Shown here: positions 53,900 to 64,000 of the stretch, piece by piece
Numbering within the stretch: the stretch's first letter is position 1
How the letters are laid out: the number at the start of each line of letters is the position of its first letter
NCBI RefSeq assembly: GCF_014199435.1
Contig: NZ_JACIJP010000001.1
Coordinates: forward strand, 806,001 to 870,000
Origin: Sphingobium subterraneum
GTDB taxonomy: Bacteria > Pseudomonadota > Alphaproteobacteria > Sphingomonadales > Sphingomonadaceae
Length of the DNA: 64,000 nt
Direction: 5' to 3'
Notes under the pieces: model-generated
Told to the model about the DNA's origin: nothing
What the model saw: the letters and a program-made list of their open reading frames with translations, nothing else
The model's database searches: none
Translations under genes and position numbers: made by a program

Positions 53900-54640
53900 T
53901 CAGATCATCGCCATGCCGCCGTTGACGTGAAGTGTTTGTCCCGTCACATAGCCTGCCTCCCGGCTGGCGAGATAGACAACCGCCGCACCGATATCCTCGC
54001 CCTCACCCAGCTTGCCCGCCGGGATCTTGACGTTGATCGCGTCTTTCTGTGCGTCATTCAGCGCGTCAGTCATCGCCGAGCGGATGAAGCCCGGTGCGAC
54101 GCAGTTTACGGTGATGCCCCGGCTGGCGAGTTCCTGTGCCAACGCCTTTGACATGCCGATCAGCCCCGCCTTCGATGCGGCATAATTCGCCTGCCCCGGA
54201 TTACCGGTCACACCGACGATCGAAGTGATCGAGATGATCCGCCCGAAACGCGCCTTCATCATGGGTTTGGCGGCTGCGCGGGCGAGACGGAACGCGGCTT
54301 CCAGGTTGACGCTGATGACGTCCGACCATTCCTCGTCCTTCATCCGCATGGCGAGGTTGTCGCGCGTCACGCCGGCATTATTGACAAGGATATCGAGCTT
54401 TCCGCCCAGCGCCTCGACCGCCTGCGGCACCAGCGCATCGACCGCCGCGCCGTCCGACAGGTTGCAGGGCAACGCAACGTGATCGCCGCCCAGTTCCGTC
54501 GCAAAGGAATTGAGCTTGTCGACATTGCTCCCCGAAAGCGCCAACCGCGCGCCCTGCGCCGCCAGCCCGCGCGCGATGGCGGACCCAATGCCTCCGGATG
54601 CGCCGGTCACCAGCGCTGTCATGCCTGTCAGATCAAACAT
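53900..54640 (-). CDS. fabG: 3-oxoacyl-ACP reductase
   Basis: This is a 246-residue SDR. TGASGGIGSAIARGL binds NADPH, NNAGVTRDNLAMRM is a FabG signature, and the catalytic residues lie in SITSIVGVTGNPGQANYAASKAG. The ATG at 54640 has GGAG 8 bp upstream. It reduces 3-oxoacyl-ACP. It lies between acpP and an enoyl-CoA hydratase gene. Confidence 0.96.
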   Translation of the reverse strand: MFDLTGMTALVTGASGGIGSAIARGLAAQGARLALSGSNVDKLNSFATELGGDHVALPCNLSDGAAVDALVPQAVEALGGKLDILVNNAGVTRDNLAMRMKDEEWSDVISVNLEAAFRLARAAAKPMMKARFGRIISITSIVGVTGNPGQANYAASKAGLIGMSKALAQELASRGITVNCVAPGFIRSAMTDALNDAQKDAINVKIPAGKLGEGEDIGAAVVYLASREAGYVTGQTLHVNGGMAMI

Positions 54641-54677
54641 CGTCATTCTCCAAGTTGATTTACGCGGAGGCGCGACC

Positions 54678-55490
54678 TCATTCCCCCCTGAACACCGGCT
54701 CCCGGCGTTCGACGAAGGCGTCGATGGCTTCCTGATTGTCCGCGGTCGCATGGGCAAGCGCCTGCATCCCGGCGGAAATCTCCAGGATGTTGGCGAGGCT
54801 CGCGTCCTGAGCCTCACGCAGCAGGCGTTTGGTCATGCGTGTGGCGTAGGCGGGGTTGGCGGCGACCATGTCCGCCACCGCGCGCGCCGCGCTCATCAGA
54901 TCGCCGTCCGGCACGACCTGGCTGACCAGCCCGATAGCCAGCGCTTCCTCTGGCTCTATCATCCGGCCGGTGAGGGCCAGCTCGCTCGCCTTGGCAAAGC
55001 CGACGACGCGCTGAAGCAGCCACGCCCCGCCGTCGCCAGGCACGATACCCAGCTTGACGAAGCTCGACGCGAAGCGCGCACTCTCGCTCGCGATGCGGAT
55101 GTCGCACATGCAGGCCAGATCGCATCCAGCGCCGATCGCGGGGCCATTGACCGCCGCGATCACGGGCACTTCGAGCGACTGGAACATCATCGGCAGGCGC
55201 TGGATGCCATAACGGTAATTACGCCGCGTCTCGGCCGGTCGGGCCGAACGCAGCCCACCCGTATCGGGCACCTGCATCGCCTTCAGATCGCCGCCCGACG
55301 AAAACGCCTTGCCCGCCCCCGTCAGAATGACGACGTGCACGCCCAGATCGCGGTCCGCCGCCTCCATGGCCGCGCAAAGGGCATCGACCATCGCCGGATC
55401 GGACACCGGGTTGCGTTTCTCCGGCCAGTTCAGCGTGACCGTAAGGACCGCACCGTCCCGCTCCTGCAACAGGGGGGATGCGTCGGTCAC
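54678..55490 (-). CDS. Enoyl-CoA hydratase/isomerase family protein embedded in the fab operon
   Basis: This is a 270-residue crotonase-fold protein. VTLNWPEKRNPVSDPAMVDAL, GAGKAFSSGGDLKAM (oxyanion hole) and GPAIGAGCDLACMCDIRIASESARF are present. Active-site acids appear in KLGIVPGDGGAWLL, where GDGG replaces the usual PDGG or PEGG. It starts with GTG inside the fabD stop (GTGA overlap). A CoA-dependent beta-oxidation type enzyme between fabD and fabG is unusual. It may be a dehydratase-like partner or detoxify enoyl-CoA. Confidence 0.88.
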   Translation of the reverse strand: MTDASPLLQERDGAVLTVTLNWPEKRNPVSDPAMVDALCAAMEAADRDLGVHVVILTGAGKAFSSGGDLKAMQVPDTGGLRSARPAETRRNYRYGIQRLPMMFQSLEVPVIAAVNGPAIGAGCDLACMCDIRIASESARFASSFVKLGIVPGDGGAWLLQRVVGFAKASELALTGRMIEPEEALAIGLVSQVVPDGDLMSAARAVADMVAANPAYATRMTKRLLREAQDASLANILEISAGMQALAHATADNQEAIDAFVERREPVFRGE

Positions 55491-56422
55491 AGCGCGCCCA
55501 GCGCCGCTTCGATGTCGTCCATCGTGACGACGCTTATGACCTTTGCGTCGGGCGCGATGCGCTTGACCATCGGGCCAAGCACCTTGCCACCCAGTTCTAC
55601 GAAGTCCGTAACGCCCGCTTCCCACATGGCGGCGATGCTCTCGCGCCAGCGGACGCGGCCCGTGACCTGCTCGACCAGCCGCGCGCGAATATCATCCGGC
55701 GCGGCGATCGGCGCGGCGAGCACATTGGCATAGACGGGCAGCAGCGGCGCGTTGATGCTTACCTTGCCCAGCGCGTCGGCCATGGCGTCAGCGGCGGGTT
55801 GCATCAGCGGGCAATGGAACGGCGCCGACACGGGCAGCAGCACGCCGCGCTTGATGCCGAAATCCTTGACCAGACCAACTGCCCGTTCGACCGCGCCGCG
55901 ATGGCCGGAAATGACGACCTGGGTCGGATCATTGTCGTTGGCGACGGTGCAGACTTCCCCCTCTGCGGCGGCATCGGCGAGCGCCTGCGCTTTCTCGATA
56001 TCTGCGCCCAGCAGCGCCGCCATGGCCCCCTCGCCCACCGGCACCGCCGCCTGCATCGCCTGCCCGCGCAGCTTCAGCAGCCGCGCAGTCGTCGGCACAT
56101 CGAACGCCTGCGCCGCACAAAGAGCGCTGTATTCGCCCAGCGAGTGCCCCGCGACATAATCGGCCTTGTCACCCACACGAAAGCCGCCTTCCCGCTCCAT
56201 GACGCGCAGCGTGGCAATCGCATTCGCCATGATCGCGGGCTGCGCGTTCTCGGTCAGCGTCAGATCGCTTTCCGGCCCTTCGCACATGATCCGGTAGAGA
56301 TGCTGCGACAGCGCGTCGTCCACCTCCTGAAACAGCTCCCGCGCCACCGGACTGGCGTCGGCCAGCGCCTTGCCCATGCCTACGGACTGGCTGCCCTGCC
56401 CCGGAAAGAGTAATGCGCGCAT
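55487..56422 (-). CDS. fabD: Malonyl-CoA:ACP transacylase
   Basis: This is a 311-residue acyltransferase. [17 protein letters not shown] is the N-terminal signature, and the nucleophile serine is in [12 protein letters not shown]. The catalytic histidine is in [15 protein letters not shown] precedes the ATG. First gene of the leftward fabD-ech-fabG-acpP-fabF-mltG run, it loads malonyl groups on ACP. It diverges from rpsF. Confidence 0.97.
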   Translation of the reverse strand: MRALLFPGQGSQSVGMGKALADASPVARELFQEVDDALSQHLYRIMCEGPESDLTLTENAQPAIMANAIATLRVMEREGGFRVGDKADYVAGHSLGEYSALCAAQAFDVPTTARLLKLRGQAMQAAVPVGEGAMAALLGADIEKAQALADAAAEGEVCTVANDNDPTQVVISGHRGAVERAVGLVKDFGIKRGVLLPVSAPFHCPLMQPAADAMADALGKVSINAPLLPVYANVLAAPIAAPDDIRARLVEQVTGRVRWRESIAAMWEAGVTDFVELGGKVLGPMVKRIAPDAKVISVVTMDDIEAALGAL

Positions 56423-56643
56423 CTCGGCTCCCTCAATGGTCGTTAATGCAAGGCTCCATAGCCGATTGCGCGACAGTTGGAAGAGGGTACAGAGCGGCCT
56501 TGCATTCCGCGCGCTTTTCCGTCATAGGCCCGCCTTCGCTCCGGCACGGCTCACGCTTTTCCGCCGCGAACCTTGAGAAGAAAGCCGGAGGGGCGTCCGC
56601 ATGGGGCGGCGTCAGCGATCGGCCAAAGAGAAAGAGCAAGACC

Positions 56644-57093
56644 ATGCCGCTTTACGAGCATGTATTTCTTGCGCGTCAGGACCTGGCCCAGGCCCAGGTG
56701 GACGCGCTGGCGGAAAACGCCACACAGATTATCGAAACCAATCAGGGCAAGGTCACCAAGGTCGAAAACTGGGGCCTGCGCACAATTGCTTATCGCATCG
56801 CGAAGAACCGCAAGGCGCATTATGTGATGCTGAACATCGACGCCCCCGCTGGCGTCGTTGCCGAGCTGGAGCGCCAGACCCAGATCAACGAAGACATCAT
56901 CCGCTACATGACCGTGAAGGTCGACGAGCTGGAAGGTGGCCCGTCCGTGATGATGCGCAAGAGCGAACGCAGCGACCGTCGTGGCGAGCGCGGCGATCGT
57001 CCCGACCGGGGTGATCGTGGCGACCGCGGAGATCGTGGTGACCGGGGCGATCGCGCTCCCCGTCGCGACTTCGCTGGCACCGATGGCGAATAA
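56644..57093 (+). CDS. rpsF: 30S ribosomal protein bS6
   Basis: This 149-residue protein has the S6 core ([44 protein letters not shown]), then a charged tail from about residue 100. The tail contains five consecutive or near-consecutive RGD units ending in APRRDF, encoded by a short imperfect DNA repeat (56985-57050). Such tails are expected to be disordered and vary between species. The ATG at 56644 starts at the core. rpsR follows after 13 bp. Confidence 0.96.
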   Translation: MPLYEHVFLARQDLAQAQVDALAENATQIIETNQGKVTKVENWGLRTIAYRIAKNRKAHYVMLNIDAPAGVVAELERQTQINEDIIRYMTVKVDELEGGPSVMMRKSERSDRRGERGDRPDRGDRGDRGDRGDRGDRAPRRDFAGTDGE

Positions 57094-57106
57094 GGAGATT
57101 TAGATC

Positions 57107-57331
57107 ATGGCACGCCCATTTTTCCGCCGCCGCAAGAGCTGCCCCTTCGCCGCCAAGGATGCGCCGAAGATCGATTACAAGGACGTCCGTCTGCTTCAGG
57201 GCTTTGTGTCCGAACGCGGCAAGATCGTCCCCAGCCGCATTACCGCGGTATCCGCAAAGAAGCAGCGTGAGCTGGCCCAGGCGATCAAGCGCGCCCGGCA
57301 TCTCGGCCTGCTGCCCTACATCGTGAAGTGA
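57107..57331 (+). CDS. rpsR: 30S ribosomal protein bS18
   Basis: This is a 74-residue basic protein: [40 protein letters not shown] and [13 protein letters not shown] are diagnostic. It binds S6 on the small subunit platform. In the universal rpsF-rpsR-rplI order. Confidence 0.98.
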   Translation: MARPFFRRRKSCPFAAKDAPKIDYKDVRLLQGFVSERGKIVPSRITAVSAKKQRELAQAIKRARHLGLLPYIVK

Positions 57332-57342
57332 GGAGCTAAGAC

Positions 57343-57951
57343 ATGGAAATCATTCTGCTCGAACGGATCGAGAAACTCGGAGCCATTGGTGATGTCGTCA
57401 CCGTGAAGGATGGCTACGCCCGCAACTTCCTGTTGCCCAACAAGAAGGCGCTGCGTTCCAACAACGCCAACCGCAAGGTCTTCGAAGCCAACCGTGCGCG
57501 GATCGAGGCGGAGAACGCCGAACGTCGCGCAACGGCGCAGGGTTCGGCCTCGTCGGTTGATGGTCATCAGATCGTTCTGATTCGCCAGTCGTCCAACGCG
57601 GGCGCGCTCTACGGCTCGGTTTCGGTGCGTGATATCGCCGAAGCGCTGCACGCCGATGGCGTCACCGCCGTGACCAAGGCGATGATCGTGCTCGAACGTC
57701 CGATCAAGACGCTGGGGCTGTTCGACGTCAAGGTCGCGCTGCACCCCGAAGTCACGGTCAACATCAAGGTCAACGTTGCCCGCTCGCCCGAAGAAGCCGA
57801 GCTTCAGAAGGATGGCGTGGACGTCATGGCTTCGATGTTCGAAAAGGACGAGGCTGGCTTTACCGAGGATTACGATCCCAATGCGGAACCGGGCGAAATC
57901 GCTCCGGAGATGCTGGACGAGCCGGCTGGCGAAGACACCGCCGAAGCCTGA
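57343..57951 (+). CDS. rplI: 50S ribosomal protein bL9
   Basis: This is a 202-residue L9: the N-terminal domain MEIILLERIEKLGAIGDVVT with GYARNFLLPNKKAL, a connecting helix, and the C-terminal domain. An acidic extension of about 50 residues (EKDEAGFTEDYDPNAEPGE...) follows and exceeds the usual 150-residue length, as often seen in alphaproteobacteria. A strong terminator follows. Confidence 0.97.
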   Translation: MEIILLERIEKLGAIGDVVTVKDGYARNFLLPNKKALRSNNANRKVFEANRARIEAENAERRATAQGSASSVDGHQIVLIRQSSNAGALYGSVSVRDIAEALHADGVTAVTKAMIVLERPIKTLGLFDVKVALHPEVTVNIKVNVARSPEEAELQKDGVDVMASMFEKDEAGFTEDYDPNAEPGEIAPEMLDEPAGEDTAEA

Positions 57952-57973
57952 TCGTTTCCCGATCGCAGATATC

Positions 57974-58006
57974 AAACCGTCCGGGGGCAACTCCGGGCGG
58001 TTTTTT
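57974..58006 (+). terminator. Rho-independent terminator after rplI
   Basis: AAACCGTCCGG (57974-57984) pairs with CCGGGCGGTTT (57993-58003), one G-T style mismatch, and six T follow from 58001. It also lies at the end of the convergent folM-like gene. Confidence 0.85.
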
Positions 58007-58036
58007 GTGCGCGTATCGAACCGGCTTCGATCCGCC

Positions 58037-58792
58037 CTATAAATGCATGAAATCGCGGGAGTAGCTTTCGAGATGCGCGCCCCGGTCCACCGCGATCACC
58101 TGACCCGTAACGCTCGCCGCATCCGCCAGATAGAGCACCGCCTGTGCGATCTCTTCTGGTTGTGGCAGCGCCTGAAGCGGCATCATGCCCGCCAGTCGCT
58201 GCATCTTCGCCGCATCATAGTCTGGCGTCGCAATCGTCAGCCCGGGCGCGACAGCGTTCACGCGAATGCCGCGCGGCGCCAATTCCCGGGCGGCGATCTG
58301 TGTAAAACCCGCCAGCGCCTGCTTGCTCAGCGTATAGGCGAGCTGGTCGCCATGCGGCTGGGCCAGTCGCTGGTCGAGAATATTGACAATGGACCGCCCA
58401 TCGCCACCGCCCCCGCTCATGTCGGCAAATGCGCGGGTGAGGAGGACCGGCGCAACACAGTTTACCGTATAATGCCGCAGCAGGTCGTCGGCCGAGACGG
58501 TTTCGATCAGGTCTTGGCCGAACATCGCCGCACTGTTGACCAGCAGGGTGGGCAGCGCCCCGAAATGCGCGCGGACCTCCGCCATCAGGCTGGGGGAGAT
58601 CGCGGGATCGGCGAAATCCGCCACAAAGCCGTGCCAGCGCGTGCCCGTCTCCCGTAGCGCCTCCTCCAATACCGGGTCGAGTTCCACATCGTGGCTGCCA
58701 TGGATCGCAAGGCTGTACCCCGCCCGCGCCAGCGCCGCCGCGATCGCTGCGCCCAGCCGCCGATGCCCGCCGGTGACGAGCGCGAGCTTCAC
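58037..58792 (-). CDS. folM: FolM-like pteridine/dihydromonapterin reductase (SDR)
   Basis: This is a 251-residue SDR. The motif TGGHRRLG fits the TGx3RxG signature of pteridine reductases, distinct from the usual TGxxxGxG of SDRs. VNSAAMFGQDLIETVS and YTLSKQA (catalytic Tyr/Lys) follow. GTG at 58792 is used; folE ends 2 bp upstream. The folE neighbour supports reduction of a pterin (dihydromonapterin or dihydrofolate). Confidence 0.82.
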   Translation of the reverse strand: MKLALVTGGHRRLGAAIAAALARAGYSLAIHGSHDVELDPVLEEALRETGTRWHGFVADFADPAISPSLMAEVRAHFGALPTLLVNSAAMFGQDLIETVSADDLLRHYTVNCVAPVLLTRAFADMSGGGGDGRSIVNILDQRLAQPHGDQLAYTLSKQALAGFTQIAARELAPRGIRVNAVAPGLTIATPDYDAAKMQRLAGMMPLQALPQPEEIAQAVLYLADAASVTGQVIAVDRGAHLESYSRDFMHL

Positions 58793-58794
58793 CC

Positions 58795-59397
58795 TCACAG
58801 GCCCATCATGCCGAGCACTTCCTTGCGGCTCTTCTCGTCGTCGCGAAACACACCCATCATCCGGCTGGTCTTGGTGATGACGCCATGGGTACGCACACCC
58901 CGGCCGGACATGCAGCCGTGCGCCGCCTCGATTACCACGGCCACGCCGCGCGGATGCAGATGTTCCCAGATGCAATCGGCCACCTGCGCGGTCAGCCGCT
59001 CCTGCACCTGCAACCGGCGTGCAAAGGCTTCCAGCACGCGCGCCAATTTCGATATACCGACCACATAATTGCCGGGCAGATAGGCGATATGCGCCTTGCC
59101 CACGATGGGCGCCATATGATGCTCGCAATGCGACTGAAACGGGATGTCTTTCAGCAGCACGATCTCATCATAGCCGCCCACTTCATGGAAGATGCGGGAG
59201 AGATGATAGGCGGGATCCTCGTTATAACCCTCGCAATATTCCCGCCACGCACGGCCGACCCGTGCGGGCGTCTCGCGCAGGCCCTCGCGTTCGGGATCTT
59301 CGCCCGCCCAGCGCAGCAGGGTCCGGATGGCGTCCTGCACTTCATCGGGTACGACGAGCTTTTCGGGACGCGCCGTCGCCTGCTGAATCTCACTCAT
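58795..59397 (-). CDS. folE: GTP cyclohydrolase I
   Basis: This 200-residue enzyme converts GTP to dihydroneopterin triphosphate. Zinc ligands are visible: the cysteine in FQSHCEHHMAPI, its following histidine, and the second cysteine in AAHGCMSGRGV. KLARVLEAFARRLQVQERLT is the usual substrate-binding region. AAGAGGA precedes the ATG at 59397. Co-translated with the downstream pteridine reductase. Confidence 0.96.
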   Translation of the reverse strand: MSEIQQATARPEKLVVPDEVQDAIRTLLRWAGEDPEREGLRETPARVGRAWREYCEGYNEDPAYHLSRIFHEVGGYDEIVLLKDIPFQSHCEHHMAPIVGKAHIAYLPGNYVVGISKLARVLEAFARRLQVQERLTAQVADCIWEHLHPRGVAVVIEAAHGCMSGRGVRTHGVITKTSRMMGVFRDDEKSRKEVLGMMGL

Positions 59398-59698
59398 TCG
59401 GGGTCCTCTTATGTCACCTTCGCCGCAGCGGTTCGCCCGCATATGGCAAGCCGCACGCGCAAATGCCAGTCCGGAGCCATTTCATTCCCGAATAGGATCG
59501 AAGAAGAATAAAAAAAATTCGACGACTTCTGCCGTTACGGCGTGCGATGAAAATGCTGTCACCATAACGTGTCGGACCTTCCGGTCGCACTTTTACCATC
59601 TTGCACTTCCCGCAAAGTGGCGCACATTGCGCGCAGAGAAACGACGGGTCGCCTGCAATAAACAGGGGCGCAATCTCGTCTTGCAGGAGCGGTCCATC
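59398..59698. other. Divergent promoter gap between folE and thiolase
   Basis: A 301-bp gap, with promoters for both directions expected. An A-rich tract (about 59504-59518) is the only notable feature. No operator palindrome was recognised. Confidence 0.4.
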
Positions 59699-60907
<1,209 letters not shown>

Positions 60908-60927
60908 TCGACGGAGAGGACAAGACC

Positions 60928-63111
60928 ATGAGCAACACCATCCGTTTTGACGTCGACGCCGACGGCATCGCCACCCTGACGATTGACGTCCCCGGCCAGT
61001 CGATGAATGTTATTGGCGCCGAGTTCCTCACCGATTTTTCCGCTGCTATCGACCGGCTGTCTTCCGACGCGGCGGTCAAGGGCGCGGTCATCGCGTCCGG
61101 CAAGGCCAGCGGCTTCATGGCGGGTATGGATTTGAAAGGCATGGAAGAGATGCTGTTGCCGCAGGAAGGCGGCGGCAAACTCGCCATGGCGACGCTGTTC
61201 GACCGGGTCTTCACGCTGAACGCCATCCTGCGCCGTCTCGAGACTTGCGGCAAACCGGTGGCATGCGCAATCGAGGGCATCTGCGTGGGCGGCGGGTTCG
61301 AACTCGCACTCGCCTGCCATTATCGGGTCGTCAGCGACAGCAGCAAGGTGCAGCTTGGCCTGCCCGAAATCCTTGTCGGCCTGTTCCCGGGCGGCGGCGG
61401 CAGCCAGCGCTTTCCGCGCATAGCCGGAACGCAGGTCGCCCTGATGTACATGCTGCAGGGGAAGCTGTTCCGCCCCGCCGAAGCCGCCGCGATCAAAGTG
61501 GTCGACGCCGTCGTACCAGCGGGCACCACGATTGAAGCCGCCAAGGCATGGCTCCTCGCCAATCCTGCGGCGAGCGTGCAGCCCTGGGATCAGAAGGGCT
61601 TCAAGTTCCCCGGCGGCGTCGGCAGCATGAATCCCGCCTTTGCGCAGACCTTCATGGGCGCAGTCCCGATGATGGCGAAGGAAGCCCAGCGCAATATGAA
61701 CGCGCCCATCGCGCTGCTTTCGGCCGTCTATGAAGGCGCGCAACTGCCGATGGACCGTGCGATCCGCATCGAGAGCAAATATTTCGCCAAGGTGCTCGCC
61801 CAGCCGCAGGCGCGCAACATGGTCCGCTCGCTCTTCGTCAACAAGCAGGCGGCCGAACGCGGCGCGCGCCGTCCGAAGGATATCGCGCCCAGTCCCACGA
61901 AGAAGCTCGCCATGCTCGGAGCGGGGATGATGGGTGCGGGCATCGCGACCGTCGCGGCGCAAGCCGGGATCGAGGTGGTTCTGCTCGACCGCGACATGGC
62001 GGCGGCGGAAAAGGGCAAGGCGCACGCACAGGAGGTGCTCTCCAAGCGCCTCGGCAAGGGCATGACACCGGAAAAGATGGCGGACATCCTCGCCCGCATC
62101 ACGCCTGTCACGGATGTCGCGGATCTCACTGGCTGCGACTTCGTGATCGAGGCGGTGTTTGAAGACCCGGCAATCAAGGCCGACATCACCAAGCGGGTGG
62201 AGGCAGTACTGGGGGCGGACACGATCTTCGGATCGAATACCTCGACCCTGCCGATCACCGGCCTTGCCAAGGCGTGGAGCAAGCCGGAAAACTTCATCGG
62301 CATCCACTTTTTCTCGCCGGTTGAGAAAATGCCTTTGGTTGAGATTATAACCGGGGAAAAGACCGGTCCGGAAGCCATTGCAAAAGCTCTGGATTTCGTA
62401 GCGCAAATCAAGAAGACGCCCATTGTCGTCAGTGACAGCCGCGGCTTCTACACCTCGCGCTGCTTCAGCACCTATGTGCAGGAGGGGACCCAGATGGTGG
62501 CCGAAGGGGTCAACCCTGCCCTCATCGAAAATGTCGGGCGCCAGCTTGGCATGCCGGTCGGCCCGCTTGCCGTGTCGGACGAGGTGTCGATCGAGCTGGG
62601 CCACAAGATCCTCGCCGCCACGAAGAGGGAGCTGGGCAGTGCCTATAAGGGTACCCGCGCCGACGACGTGATCGAGCAGATGGTGGTCGAGCTGGGCCGG
62701 CTTGGTCGCAAAAACGGCAAGGGATTCTATGACTATCCCGAAGGTGGCAAGAAGGCGCTCTGGCCCGGCCTTACCGAACATTTCCCCCGCGCCGCCCACC
62801 AGCCTACGCCCGAACAGGTGCGCGAACGCCTGCTCTTCCGCCAGCTGATCGAATGCGCCCGCTGCTATGCCGAGGGCGTGCTCGCAGCGCCCGAAGATGG
62901 CGACATCGGCGCGATCTTCGGCTGGGGCTTCGCGCCGTGGACCGGGGGTCCGTTCAGCCACATGGATACGCTGGGCGCGGCGAAGATCGTCGAGACGCTC
63001 GACCGCCTGGCTCAGGAGCAGGGCGAACGCTTCTCCCCCACCCGGCAGCTGCGCGACATGGCGACCAGCGGCGCGACCTTCTACCCGGCCAAGGCGAAGG
63101 CGGCCGCGTAA
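60928..63111 (+). CDS. fadB: Bifunctional enoyl-CoA hydratase / 3-hydroxyacyl-CoA dehydrogenase (FadB/FadJ-like)
   Basis: This is a 727-residue multifunctional enzyme. The N-terminal crotonase domain (1-190) has [11 protein letters not shown] and [15 protein letters not shown]. The NAD-binding dehydrogenase domain starts near 325 with [18 protein letters not shown], followed by [11 protein letters not shown] and [17 protein letters not shown]. The C-terminal domain has [14 protein letters not shown] and GKGFYDY. GGAGAGGACAAGACC precedes the ATG. It works with the upstream thiolase in fatty-acid or side-chain beta-oxidation. Confidence 0.95.
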   Translation: MSNTIRFDVDADGIATLTIDVPGQSMNVIGAEFLTDFSAAIDRLSSDAAVKGAVIASGKASGFMAGMDLKGMEEMLLPQEGGGKLAMATLFDRVFTLNAILRRLETCGKPVACAIEGICVGGGFELALACHYRVVSDSSKVQLGLPEILVGLFPGGGGSQRFPRIAGTQVALMYMLQGKLFRPAEAAAIKVVDAVVPAGTTIEAAKAWLLANPAASVQPWDQKGFKFPGGVGSMNPAFAQTFMGAVPMMAKEAQRNMNAPIALLSAVYEGAQLPMDRAIRIESKYFAKVLAQPQARNMVRSLFVNKQAAERGARRPKDIAPSPTKKLAMLGAGMMGAGIATVAAQAGIEVVLLDRDMAAAEKGKAHAQEVLSKRLGKGMTPEKMADILARITPVTDVADLTGCDFVIEAVFEDPAIKADITKRVEAVLGADTIFGSNTSTLPITGLAKAWSKPENFIGIHFFSPVEKMPLVEIITGEKTGPEAIAKALDFVAQIKKTPIVVSDSRGFYTSRCFSTYVQEGTQMVAEGVNPALIENVGRQLGMPVGPLAVSDEVSIELGHKILAATKRELGSAYKGTRADDVIEQMVVELGRLGRKNGKGFYDYPEGGKKALWPGLTEHFPRAAHQPTPEQVRERLLFRQLIECARCYAEGVLAAPEDGDIGAIFGWGFAPWTGGPFSHMDTLGAAKIVETLDRLAQEQGERFSPTRQLRDMATSGATFYPAKAKAAA

Positions 63112-63198
63112 ATCTCGGTTCAGGTCGCGCACCCGCTTGCGCTCCCGCACTCTCCCCGCCAGAGAGAATCGGCGAGAGCGCCAATGGGAGTGTGAAGG

Positions 63199-64000
63199 AT
63201 GACCGACAAGCCGACGATTCTGGTGACGGGCGGCGCGGGCTATATCGGTAGCCACGCGGTGCTCGCGCTGCGGGATGCGGGTTGGCCGGTCGTTGTCGTC
63301 GACAATCTGACCACGGGTTTCCGCTTCGCCGTTCCCGATGACGTCACCCTTGTCGAGGCGGACATCGCCGACCAGCCTGTGATCGAGGCGGCCCTGCGCG
63401 AACACAAGGTCGCGGGCATCCTCCATTTCGCCGGTTCGATCATCGTGCCGGAATCGGTCGAAAACCCCCTCAAATACTACCATAACAATACCGCCAAGAG
63501 CCGCAGCCTGATCGAGAGCGCGGTGCGGTGTGGGGTGAAGCATTTCATCTTCTCGTCCACCGCAGCCACTTACGGCGTGCCTGAAGTCAGCCCGGTGCGG
63601 GAAGACAGTCCGAAACTGCCTATCAACCCCTATGGCATGTCCAAGCTGATGACCGAGATCATGCTGACCGATGTCGCCGCCGCTCACCCGATCAACTTTT
63701 GCGCTTTGCGCTATTTCAACGTTGCGGGCGCAGACCCGCAGACACGCACGGGCCAGTCCACTGCAGGGGCCACCCACCTGATCAAGGTTGCGGTCGAAGC
63801 GGCGCTGGGCAAACGCAGCCACGTCAGTATTTTCGGCACTGATTTTGACACCCCGGACGGCACCGGCGTGCGCGACTATATCCATGTGTCCGATCTGGCC
63901 GCCGCACATGTGCTGGCGCTCGAAGCGCTGATGGCCGACCCGGACCGAAACCATATCCTCAATTGCGGCTATGGCCGGGGTTTTTCGGTGGCCGAGGTGC
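63199..64000 (+). CDS. galE: UDP-glucose 4-epimerase, N-terminal part, cut by window edge
   Basis: The first 267 residues of an extended [17 protein letters not shown] binds NAD, STAATYG holds the catalytic serine/threonine, and YGMSK provides Tyr and Lys. [18 protein letters not shown] and [19 protein letters not shown] are typical of GalE. A GAAGG site precedes the ATG. It interconverts UDP-glucose and UDP-galactose for surface polysaccharide. The C-terminus lies outside the window. Confidence 0.94.
   Translation, partial: MTDKPTILVTGGAGYIGSHAVLALRDAGWPVVVVDNLTTGFRFAVPDDVTLVEADIADQPVIEAALREHKVAGILHFAGSIIVPESVENPLKYYHNNTAKSRSLIESAVRCGVKHFIFSSTAATYGVPEVSPVREDSPKLPINPYGMSKLMTEIMLTDVAAAHPINFCALRYFNVAGADPQTRTGQSTAGATHLIKVAVEAALGKRSHVSIFGTDFDTPDGTGVRDYIHVSDLAAAHVLALEALMADPDRNHILNCGYGRGFSVAEV

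Noticed and set aside
56985..57050. Short repeated units that might suggest a CRISPR array
   Set aside because: The units are 9-18 bp, contiguous, in frame and coding for the S6 tail. There are no spacers and no cas genes.

Overview
The window looks like a chromosome segment from a sphingomonad-type alphaproteobacterium (Novosphingobium/Sphingobium/Sphingomonas-like). The reasons are high GC, TonB-dependent receptors embedded in aromatic-catabolic operons, and a conventional alphaproteobacterial housekeeping block (fabD-fabG-acpP-fabF-mltG, rpsF-rpsR-rplI, folE). The assignment rests on gene content only.

Positions 1-49,000 are a dense catabolic region read as several modules. (1) 464-10,784: a TonB receptor and a complete gamma-resorcylate route: decarboxylase (GraF/TsdA type), FAD resorcinol hydroxylase, hydroxyquinol 1,2-dioxygenase, maleylacetate reductase, 3-oxoadipate CoA-transferase and beta-ketoadipyl-CoA thiolase, with a MarR regulator. 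(2) 11,021-17,871: a HyuA/HyuB-type ATP-dependent hydrolase or carboxylase whose B subunit carries a fused zinc-ribbon tail, plus an SDR, an HxlR regulator and an alpha/beta hydrolase. (3) 17,990-23,950: an FAD monooxygenase flanked by two VOC proteins, a DLH/MFS fusion relic, a Rieske oxygenase, a catechol 2,3-dioxygenase and its XylT-like ferredoxin. (4) 24,225-29,195: a LysR regulator and a divergent meta-cleavage lower pathway (tautomerase, decarboxylase, hydratase, aldolase, acylating acetaldehyde dehydrogenase). (5) 29,271-36,032: an operon CMD-like / ornithine cyclodeaminase-like / bicupin dioxygenase / HpaH / HpaI / Sad with a divergent LysR, which may encode an undescribed ring-cleavage route to pyruvate and a C4 semialdehyde. 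(6) 36,182-42,702: a GraA/HsaA-like flavin monooxygenase, a TetR regulator, and a second hydroxyquinol dioxygenase/maleylacetate reductase set joined to a dienelactone hydrolase, a flavodoxin and a ferredoxin reductase. (7) 42,742-48,965: a MarR regulator, a cytosolic TAXI-fold protein, a second TonB receptor and a pair of 3-hydroxyanthranilate-dioxygenase-like cupins.

Four promoters in modules 6 and 7 share a TGACA-N6-TGTCA inverted repeat, with a further, usually degraded, copy 19 bp away. This defines a candidate MarR regulon that links uptake, electron transfer, ring cleavage and the second hydroxyquinol branch. A separate TTGCA-based motif recurs in the promoters of modules 1-3.

A tRNA-Met(CAT) gene at 49,092-49,168 marks the switch to core genes on its right: mltG, fabF, acpP, fabG, an extra enoyl-CoA hydratase, fabD, ribosomal proteins S6/S18/L9, a FolM-like reductase with folE, a beta-oxidation pair (thiolase and FadB-like), and the start of galE. 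No integrase, transposase, rRNA or CRISPR array was seen. Gene starts were chosen from Shine-Dalgarno spacing. Functions come from recognised motifs and similarity recalled from known families, not from database searches.
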